Of a stretch of DNA of 64,000 nucleotides, positions 34,921 through 44,900 are shown piece by piece; position 1 is the stretch's first letter, and each line of letters starts with the position of its first letter. The translations under genes were made by a program, and so were the position numbers. Below the pieces are notes generated by a model. The model did no database searches. It worked only from the letters and a program-made list of their open reading frames with translations, and was not told where the DNA came from. The DNA comes from Amborella trichopoda (taxonomy: Eukaryota; Streptophyta; Magnoliopsida; Amborellales; Amborellaceae). The stretch covers positions 1,687,990-1,751,989 of the forward strand of contig NW_006497600.1 of the NCBI RefSeq assembly GCF_000471905.2, read 5' to 3'.

Positions 34921-35310
34921 TTAAATAATATTTTACAATGATAGAACTGTACAAGGATTGAGGTGATAAAGTACTTCAACATCCTACATCTCGCATGATA
35001 ATTTAGATTATATCAGAGTGAGCATGAATCGCATATGCTCATTGTGCTTTTTGTGTGTGCTTTTTTTTTATAATTATTTCCTTTTTCTGATAAAGTTAAT
35101 TTTTTAAATTATTGAGAAATTTGTCAAAATGTACCTAAAATATTAGCTAATAAACATTGTATACATATATTTCGATTTAATTTCAAAATACACAAGATTT
35201 TGAGTTAAAATAGTAGAGAAAAAAGAAAACATTAAATATTTAAAAAGAAAATCTATTGCCTAACATGGTAGTAAAGACCTTCAACGAGCTTTGAAATTGG
35301 TAGAATTTTA

Positions 35311-36495
35311 GAGGCTGTTTGGATACCTGGAAATATATTGTTTGTGAAATATATTACGAGCGTAATACATTACTGCACCTGCAAATGGATTGTTACTGTT
35401 TGGGTAGTATTTAGATGCAACTTGGGAAATACATTGCTACTGTTTGGCTATGTCCAAAAGAAATATGAGAATATGAAAAATAGGGCTATGTTTGACTAAC
35501 ATGATTAGATTTTGGTTTCAACATGATTTTGGTTTCAACATGATAAGTCATTAGAATAATATGATTGGAATAACATGATTTTATTGTGATAAGCCTTATT
35601 ATTTATTTTTTATAGAAGACTTTCAAATGTCTCTTTATATATAATTTGAAATAAGCAATAAATTTATGATACCAAAATCAAAATCTTTATGGTGCAAGTT
35701 AAAAATAAGAAGAAGTTTGATTAGTAAACTAGAAGGTTTGGGAAGAAGTTTGATTAATAAATTAAAAGGGTTGGTAAATGCACTAAAAAAAAATTTAAGC
35801 ATTAGAAGAGATTAAAGAGATATATTATTTCAATCGAGCTTTTACTAATCTCTTATGAGGATTATGTTGTGTGAAATTTTTTATTATGATTGTGTTGTGT
35901 AATTTCTTATCGATTACTAATTATTATTTTTATTATTTTTCTTTTTATATGAGAGCTCATGGCAGGTTACAATCCAATTTGGAGATAAAAGGACGGACGT
36001 AGAAAAGAAAATTTTTTAGTATGATTGTAGTAAAAAATTGTCTCTCATCAAGTTGCATAGTTGTTCTAATCAATTTAGATTTCCCTTTACTTTTACTTAC
36101 CACTTATTAAAAAATTTTGTTTTTACATGTGAGTTAGATGAGAGCTACAACCCTTGCAGTAGAAAATCGTCCTCGTATACCTATTCAAATCAATTTAGAT
36201 TCTCTTTTCATATCCCTTATTCTCACTTTCTACTTATCTTAATAATTATGCAATGCGCATAGGGAAATATTTTTTTAAGTGGAGATACGCGAAAGATTTC
36301 CAAAGATTACTTGGTAATATATTTTTCACCCCTCACTGGGTCTAATGGATTTCGTAATATTTGGGGAACTATCTAATAATCTCGAGTAATGTTTTCCATT
36401 TTTCTTACTATTAAAATGTATCCAAACAATGTAAATGTCATATTTCCTTGCAATTTATTGTCACGTAATAGATTTCCATATACCCAAACCGCCCC
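35311..36495. mobile_element. non-autonomous DNA transposon, PIF/Harbinger-like ends
   Basis: The left end GAGGCTGTTTGGATACCTGG, AAATATATTG, is inverted at the right end (complement GGGGCGGTTTGGGTATATGG, AAATCTATTACG). The flanking triplets are TTA (35308-35310) and TAA (36496-36498), close to the TWA duplication of PIF/Harbinger elements. The 1.2-kb interior is AT-rich, without transposase. Confidence 0.6.
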
Positions 36496-37039
36496 TAAAT
36501 GTGTTTTGCGTAAAGAAATATTTCAACCAGAGGAAAATACTTAAAAATCAAAACTTGAGAGAAAATGGGCTTGGAAATATAACGCTTTAAAATGTCTTTC
36601 ACCGGTTAAAACTTGCAAGCGTAACAAACCTTAATACTGATTTAGATGCTGTCAATCCATACCCTAATAAACTGGTGCAATGGATTTTTATTTTTAGATT
36701 TTAGATTTGAGATTATTTAATGTTTTTAGTTTTTTTTAGGGGTATTTGTATCTTTTTTTAGTTATACAGAATTGAGAAGTATAGGTGGAAGTTCAATATT
36801 AAATAGAAGAAAGATTAAGATTTAGTGATAGTTTCTCAAAAAATAAGTTAGGTTTTAGAGTTGTTTTCTTTTGTACTAATGTAATAGATTTTTATAATTT
36901 ATTTTACTTTTTCTATATTTTAAGTTTGGGTATATCAAACTATGCTATAGTATTATGGGAAAATATGGTCCATACATATTTTTGACAAATTTTAGACAAT
37001 GCAAAGTGCTTTATGCATCGGGGACAATCGGACACAGTT
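36496..37039. other. AT-rich intergenic sequence, nothing recognised
   Basis: No supportable gene or element end. Confidence 0.4.
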
Positions 37040-37469
37040 GCGTCCCTTAAGGTATCTCACATCGATCTTAAAGATGGATGAAAAGGTGGTTGTCCCTTCA
37101 AAAAAAGACAAAACATAGTTGGTTTTTAAATTTTTTTTTTAAAATATTATTTTAAATTTATTTGCATATAACAATAATATTCATAATTATATATAAGGTT
37201 TATGTTAGGGTGTTAGCACTATAGAACATTTTATAATTGTATTTAATAAAATTTGCGTCCCTTAAGGTATCTCACATCGATCTTAAAGATGGATGAAAAG
37301 GTGGTTGTCCCTTCAAAAAAAGACAAAACATACTTGGTTTTTAAATTTTTTTTTTAAAATATTATTTTAAATTTATTTGCATATAACAATAATATTCATA
37401 ATTATATATAAGGTTTATGTTAGGGTGTTAGCACTATAGAACATTTTATAATTGTATTTAATAAAATTT
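37040..37469. repeat. 215-bp tandem duplication, nearly identical
   Basis: 37040-37254 and 37255-37469 are the same 215-bp unit ('gcgtcccttaaggtatctca' ... 'tatttaataaaattt') with one visible difference ('catagttgg' against 'catacttgg'). Either a very recent duplication or an assembly artefact. Non-coding. Confidence 0.95.
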
Positions 37470-37819
37470 GGATATTTATATACACTTGTTTTGTGCATGG
37501 AGCATATTTGTAGTAAAGATATTTTTCATCATTAAGAGGGATGTGCCATCACCACACAGAGTACATTAATGACATTTAATGCTTCATGTGGGTTATGTCG
37601 CACTTCATGTGAATGATATCATACCCCTCTTAATGATCAAGAATACCCTTACTAAAAAATATTATATTACAAAACTTGATACATAAACGTCTAAAATTTG
37701 GTGAGTATAATTATAAATTTTTCTATAATGTGAGCATCCTAACATAACCCATATTTGAAAATTAAGTTCAAATCCATCTAAAAAATAAATCATGAAAATT
37801 GTCCTTAAAAAAAAGAAAA

Positions 37820-38165
37820 CCGTTTCTTGCGGGTTGGACCGTATGACTACATATACAGTCCAAAAAGTGTAAAGCATCCATCTTAAAGATGGATGCAAGT
37901 GGGTGTTCCATCTAAAAACAATGGAAACTAAATGTTCAAATATTTCTTCCTAGAAATATTATTCATAGTTTTTAAAATATTATTTATTAAAAATGTTATT
38001 TATGGTTTTTATAATTTATTTATTATTCACATTTATGATCTCTATCTTAGAGATTATATGTCTTTTAAAAATAAGTCCAAAAATCTATCTAAAAAATAGA
38101 TTTATTATTTAACCCGCATTACTACATATCCGGATTTGGCCGCATAAAAACCGGATGACCGAATG
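37820..38165. repeat. MITE-like repeat, uninterrupted relative of 27240-29205
   Basis: The left end CCGTTTCTTGCGGGTTGGAC and the complement of the right end CCGGTTTTTATGCGGCCAAA form imperfect inverted repeats. At 37886-37905 it reads 'gatggatgcaagtgggtgtt', the unoccupied form of the site where the LTR element sits in the copy at 27.3 kb. Inverted partial relatives lie at about 57120-57310 and at the window end (63957-64000). Confidence 0.7.
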
Positions 38166-38203
38166 GCCACCGACTACATTGTAAGGGGCCCGTACAAGTG
38201 ACA

Positions 38204-38209
38204 CACGTG
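38204..38209. promoter_or_regulatory. G-box (CACGTG) upstream of the bHLH gene
   Basis: A perfect CACGTG in the context acaCACGTGat, about 700 bp upstream of the ATG, with a second ACGT core (TACGTGTC) 13 bp downstream. G-boxes are the target of PIF-type bHLH proteins and of bZIPs; this position would allow cross- or self-regulation. Function is inferred. Confidence 0.5.
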
Positions 38210-38616
38210 ATCCTTACCGTACGTGTCAAAATACGTCTGATGATGATGATGATCGGCCACTAAAATTTCACAAACAGATTTCACCGCTTTCTCTCTAAGC
38301 CACACGTCCCTCTCCCTCTCTCTCTTCTTTTAAGCGACCTTCTCTTTCTCTCTCTGCCCACATCTCTCCACAATGCTACTCCTTTCTCTCTCTAGCGACA
38401 TCTTTCTTTCTCTAGAATGCCTTTTTTTCGTATAAATTCCCAAAAAAGTAACCTTGAAGGGAGAGAAGGTTCGTTCAGGAATTCATGGCTGATCAGTAGT
38501 CTTTACATTACTTTTCTCTGTGGTCCCCCTGAGAACACTTATCACACCAGCTGAATCTATGACCTCTTCATTCTCCATTTCATCCGCAATTCGAAGAAAC
38601 CTCACCCCATATTCTT

Positions 38617-38622
38617 TATAAA
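38617..38622 (+). promoter_or_regulatory. probable TATA box of the bHLH gene
   Basis: TATAAA within 'tctttataaaatcccttt', followed directly by CT-rich sequence of the plant Y-patch type. It would place transcription start near 38650, giving a leader of about 260 nt. Confidence 0.5.
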
Positions 38623-38782
38623 ATCCCTTTCTCTCTTTCTCGCTCTAACCTTTTTCTTCTTCTTTTCCCTTTCTCACCACTTCCCTCTCTCTCTCTTAGA
38701 GAACCCAGCTTTGCTTTGCAACTCCTCTACGATTCTGGAACCATATCTCCAGAAAAATCTATACATTTTCTGCAATTTTTGT

Positions 38783-38787
<5 letters not shown>

Positions 38788-38819
<32 letters not shown>
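38788..38819. repeat. (CT)n microsatellite in the 5' leader
   Basis: Sixteen CT units between the putative transcription start and the ATG of the bHLH gene; length-variable in this kind of leader. Confidence 0.9.
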
Positions 38820-38822
<3 letters not shown>

Positions 38823-38834
38823 CTCAAGGTTTTT

Positions 38835-38864
38835 ATGTTGCACATGAGAAAACCCAGATCTTGA
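38835..38864 (+). other. 9-codon upstream ORF in the leader of the bHLH gene
   Basis: ATG at 38835 with TGA at 38862-38864 (peptide MLHMRKPRS), ending 47 nt before the main ATG at 38912. If transcription starts near 38650, this holds the first ATG of the mRNA. A second in-frame ATG (38844) lies inside. Effect on translation is inference. Confidence 0.45.
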
Positions 38865-38911
38865 GAGCTCAGAGTTCAACAAATTTTGGAGTGTGACGGG
38901 AGGAGCAAGTG

Positions 38912-41900
38912 ATGAGCCAGTGCGTCCCCAGTTGGGACCTCAAGTCGAAGCTCGGCCTCCATGTGGATGAAGATGATTTCCAGAACCTTTACGACCCATT
39001 GTACAGTTCGACACTCACTCTCTCTCTATACTTTCATCATATTTTTTAGAGAGAGAGAGAGAGTGATTCTGACATGGTTTCTGAGTATTTACGAATGTAT
39101 GTGCGTGTAAGAGAAAAGTGGCCTTGCAGACTAGAGAGAGAGAGAGATCTTCTCACGTGTGATTCTCATAATTTGTGTGAACTTGTGTGTGTGAGGGTGA
39201 GAGAGTAGTTAAGAATTATATAGAGAGAGAGAGTGGTTGAGAAGATCTGCATGTGGGATTAGGGAAAACCTTTTTTTAATCATTTTTTGCTTTTTTGATT
39301 GAATAAAATAAGATTTGTACCTTTTACCTTGGTTTGTTGTGAAGTCTTCTTATGATAAAAAGCAAAGACGCCTTTTTTAGAACGGAAGTAAACCTAGAAA
39401 GATCTATTTTTGCCCCTCATCATGAGGATGCTCCAAATATGGTTCCGATCTAGAAGATTATTGAGTATCCGTGGTTTAGAACAGTATTTGCAAAAACTTG
39501 GCCGGTTTAACTTAGAACTAGCCGGTTCAAAGGAGCCACGCACTTGCCGTTTTTTTGTTTGGCCAGTTTTTGGAGGTTCAGCATTGCATTTAATAAATAT
39601 ATATATATATAAAATGTTCCTATAGGACCCTCCCTCATCGTTGTGTATAAGTCTAAATGATCATGGTACCTATCTTTATAAAAGTTATCAAATAAAAGTG
39701 AGACTTTACTTTTCTATAGGTTCCAATTTAATGACATCTTTTGGTTCTTTTATATATATATATATATATAAAAGTGTTTTGGTCATGAATATTTATTTTT
39801 ATATTTTTTTATTTTTTATTTAGAAAATATCAAAAGCAACCTAGGCGCAAACCTATTTTTTAGAATGTATTTTTCATTAATTTTGAACTTCATTTGGACT
39901 TACTTTGTTTAATCAGGTTTTAAATGTACTTTTCATATTTTTTAGTTATGTTTTATATTTTTTATTTTTTAACACTTTTTTTTTACCAGCCTAGATTTGC
40001 CCGGTTGGGCCCGTCGACCGGCCGATTTACCCCTTACTCAGAACCAGCCATTGATCGGTTTTTGAGTCCGGCTTGATGTTTCCGACTATAGTTTGAATAA
40101 TGTATTACAAGAATTGCCTCTTTTAGGGCTTGAAATTCATTTTTTTACACTGAAACCAATATAATCATTTCGAGGGTATTTCAGCATTCTCAACTATGAT
40201 TTTGAGTGAAATAGCCGTGAGTGCTTGTATTAACCTTCTCCTTTACTGTATTGTGGAAAGGCAGAGTGAAGTTTGGCAAATGTGTGGTATTTGCTAAGAT
40301 GGTTTAGGCCTTAGAGGGACGATGAAATTGGTCTGAGATATTTGTTTGAGCAGTGGTTCTAGTGGTGACTGGTCCTAATCATTCTAAAATCCAAAATGGC
40401 TATCTCTCTCTCTAATGGTGCATCTTGGTTGTGTCCTTACTTTTTAGGGTTTGTGCAGTAGTGGTGGTAGTGGAAATGATTCCAAGATATCCAACAGGAG
40501 AAGTGCATGTACATAATATAGCATGTAAATGGTATCTATGACCTCTACAATGCGTTTTCAACGGTGATGGAGAAGACCTTTATTTGTGCGATGCATATGA
40601 ATCGTTCATTTGATTGCAATCATTCATTATCATTCAAGCAAAAGAAGGATTCATCTCCACAACTTTATAGTGGAGATAAAAGATTACTATTCTAAAGATT
40701 TTGATCCCTCTATATCTCTCCATGTGCTTGCCTGTGGATATGAATGACTATGTAATTTTGGTAATCGGGGTCGGGGTCGGGGTCGGGGAGTAGTTGACTA
40801 TAAACATAATCTAGAATTTCTAAAATCAGAAATTGTGTTTCTGTATCTGAATTCCTATGTCATCTTACTGCAGGTTAGAATCGGACTACCAAGTCGCAGA
40901 ATTAACATGGGAGAACGGGCATCTGACAATGCACGGGCTTGGCCCTCCAAAGCCCCCCATCAAGCCAGTCCAGCGGTGTACATGGGAAAAACCCCAATCC
41001 GGTGGTGGCGGAGGTGGTGGCAGTGGCGGTAGCGGTGGCGGTGGCGGTGGCGGTAGTGGTGGCGGTGGAGGTGGAGGTGGCGGTGGCGGTGGCACACTAG
41101 AATGCGTGGTTAATCAAGCCAAACGTGCGTCCCATGGCACCCTTGTAACCGTTGAGGAGCCTACGACCCTTGCCCCTTGGTCAGTGGATGCCCTTGTACC
41201 GTGCTCTGACCCGAAAGGCCCGGCACGCGCATGTGCAATAGATCACGCATCTGCCACATGTGCGAACGTGCCTGCAGTTCCAGGGCTCACGCCCAGCCAA
41301 AGAGGGCCAGGCACGTGTGTGGCATCATGTTCGTATCCCAACATCGTGCCTTCTCATTTCCAAACTCTTTTAAAGGCCGACGAGGGGACCTCGAAAAGAA
41401 AGAGGGCGAGAAGCATGCACGTGTGTGAGCCAATGTACACACGTGTGAGCGGACAAGGGATTGATGATAGCAAGAACAGGAGCATGCGCATGGGCACGTG
41501 CGAGAGGAGCTTTGATCTTGGGCTAGCCTCAACATCGATGGGATCACAAGACAAGACTAGCTCTGCAAGGCGTCTTGCAACTGAGGACCACGATAGTGCT
41601 AGCCACAGTAGACCACAGGTAAGTGTTCACCTTAGAGGGTGTGTCTGGTGCAGTTGGCAATTTTTTTTTGTTACTAAAAGATTTTATGCTTGTGGGAGCA
41701 TATTGTAGATGCAGTTCGTGGCGGAACCCTAATTAGAAGAATTTCTATAACCCCAAGTTTTAGGCATCAAATCACTACAACCAAAGGACCAACCTCAAAT
41801 AAATAAAAAAATGAAAAGAAAAAAAAATCACTAGAAGTAGTTTTACAACCCAAAATTTGGGGATGTAACTACCGCAACTTGGAGAAAAAGGAAAGTCACT

Positions 41901-44900
41901 ACCTTATGTGACTGCAAAAAATAATGTCTTAATATTGAATAAAAAACGGTCTAATTCTCGAACGTTTCGCTCAGTGTTAAACAAACTTGAAATTCAATTT
42001 TTTAAATACTTATTTGTAATTTTAGTTTGGGACATGGTTGGAAGTAGTGAAAAAAGATATAAGAACTTATAGCCTCCATGAAAGTACGATTCGAAAGATG
42101 AATCACGATTGTGGCCAACCCCAATTAGTTAAAAAAGATTTTGACAATATTTGAAAAAAGCTTTGACGACAATGATGATGTTTGCAAGTTTAGTTTGGAT
42201 TCCAAAAACATATGATCGAAAAGGTCCTATTCATGGTTTTGCCCTAGGCTGTATATGTACAATGTCTTCTGTCGTATGGAAGGGTCCTTGAACTTTTCTA
42301 TTCAATTCTATACCTTTTTCCTTTTTGTTTTTTTGGGTACCTGTGTCTGTACATTTTATTTGGTGAATAACTTACATGTTTGCTTTTGTGTAATTTTCTT
42401 TATTGGGAAATGAAGAGGGAGGACGATGGTGAACACGATGAGAAAAGGAAATGCCAAGGAGAGAGATCCTCCGTTTCCACAAAGAGGAGTAGGGCTGCAG
42501 CCGTACACAGCCAGTCTGAACGTGTAAGAAACAAAACTCATCATTTACTAGGAAAAATATATAAAGAGACCATTTACGGTTACAATGACTCTTATTCGTC
42601 ATATTTCAAATCGGGTAGTTTTAAGTGTGTCATAAACTGCTAGACTCAAAATTCAAGAACTTTTTTTTCGAACTTTGTAACGTACCACAAGCCATCTAAT
42701 TTGACATCTAATTATTAAGAGTAAATGTGACGTTTTTGTAACAAAAGATAAATAGTCTCATAGTATACAATTCCATTTATTAAAATTGGTATTCATAATT
42801 GGTATCAATTCACCATTATGAATTTATCAGTTTTATTGGCATCAATGTAGGACAAAAAAAAATTTGGACCTAATTTTTCAGGTATATATAACCTCTAGCA
42901 TGGAACTCATGAATGTGTAAAAAATAAAAGAATTTTAATAAAAGAATTTTTTCGAAAGAAACTCTTAAATAATTAATTTTCTCTTTTATAGAGGGATCAC
43001 AACCATCAATGAGAGAGTAATTCAAATAAGTTCAGTATTTTTGGAGGTGACCCAAAACCCATGTTTCTTGAAAATGGAAGAAAGCCCCTTTGAGAGGAAA
43101 ACCCTACTACTAAAAAAATGCATGAAAGATCTATCACATGTATGATGCCTCAAGGGATGCAAAATGGAGTTATGTATCCCCTACACATAAACAACTTTTC
43201 CATTAATTTATCATGACTTTATCACTCCATCAATTTATTGCTATCATATCAACATTAACTAATCAATTTTTTTTGTTATCAAAGTATCATTGTATAATCA
43301 TGAATTCATGGAGGGGGAAATTATTTGCAGAAAAGGAGGGACCGAATCAACCAAAAGATGAAAGCCTTACAAAAGTTGGTGCCCAACTCTAGCAAGGTCT
43401 CCCCCCACTCTCTCTTGAACTAATCGAATGCATGTTGCTTTTATTTTGGGAACACCATCTCTCTTATTTGCCTGACTTCAAATCAGGTGATTAGGAGTAT
43501 ATCATTCACTAGACTCTNNNNNNNNNNNNNNNNNNNNNNNNNNNNNNNNNNNNNNNNNNNNNNNNNNNNNNNNNNNNNNNNNNNNNNNNNNNNNNNNNNN
43601 NNNNNNNNNNNNNNNNNNNNNNNNNNNNNNNNNNNNNNNNNNNNNNNNNNNNNNNNNNNNNNNNNNNNNNNNNNNNNNNNNNNNNNNNNNNNNNNNNNNN
43701 NNNNNNNNNNNNNNNNNNNNNNNNNNNNNNNNNNNNNNNNNNNNNNNNNNNNNNNNNNNNNNNNNNNNNNNNNNNNNNNNNNNNNNNNNNNNNNNNNNNN
43801 NNNNNNNNNNNNNNNNNNNNNNNNNNNNNNNNNNNNNNNNNNNNNNNNNNNNNNNNNNNNNNNNNNNNNNNNNNNNNNNNNNNNNNNNNNNNNNNNNNNN
43901 NNNNNNNNNNNNNNNNNNNNNNNNNNNNNNNNNNNNNNNNNNNNNNNNNNNNNNNNNNNNNNNNNNNNNNNNNNNNNNNNNNNNNNNNNNNNNNNNNNNN
44001 NNNNNNNNNNNNNNNNNNNNNNNNNNNNNNNNNNNNNNNNNNNNNNNNNNNNNNNNNNNNNNNNNNNNNNNNNNNNNNNNNNNNNNNNNNNNNNNNNNNN
44101 NNNNNNNNNNNNNNNNNNNNNNNNNNNNNNNATATTAGATTTTGGAAGATTTGCATTAATTTTTTTTAAGATGTGATTAGGTTAATAGCCCTTAAGATTT
44201 CTCTAGAAATCTCTCTTGTACTATTTCTACATTTGGCTTTGATTTGAGCATTAAAACCTAGATTGGTTGGATAGATTGTTCACCTAAAAATATGTATCGG
44301 ATTGTTGGATCAACAATCTGAATCAGGTCTGGATCGGTCTGAATGAAATAAAAATAAAACTAGGGATTTATGGGGTGAGGAAGGGACCTATGAAAATATT
44401 AGGCAAGTTACAAAAAAAAGAAAAAATATTATAACAGGCGAGTTTTAGGGAGAATCGCGTCGTGACTTATACCATTCTAAAACTGATTCCCGTTTGAACT
44501 AATTCCCATCTAGATTTGCGATCTTGGAAAGAAATTGCTAGAATTTAAAACACTAGATTAGAAAAAGGGTATGAAGAAAAATCTCTCTCTTTCTAGGTCA
44601 CCTAGCTGGGGTTCAATTTTCATTGAATAACATGTGTCCTACACTTAATGCCACATGAGATTTCCAATGTCCCCCCTTCAAAGGGCAGTTTGATATATGT
44701 ACATGTAATATATTTGTTGATTAGTACTACGTTTAATGTCACATGACATTTCCAATGGCCCCTTCAAATGGCGGTTTGATATTTGTACATGTAATATCTA
44801 TGTGGAGTATGTAATATCTATGTGGAGTATCTATGTGGAGTAGTAATAAAATGGGTAGGCGTTGTCATCCCATTGATTTGCCCCCAAAAAAATTAAAAAA

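Noticed and set aside
38711..38896. 61-residue open frame across the CT-rich leader of the bHLH gene
   Set aside because: It has no ATG at its start (TTG) and its Leu-Ser run is simply the translated CT microsatellite.
40886..41095. Minus-strand polyproline open frame
   Set aside because: It is the complement of the glycine-codon tract in exon 2 of the bHLH gene.
43487..44176. Long open frames across 43.5-44.2 kb on both strands
   Set aside because: They consist almost entirely of the N gap.
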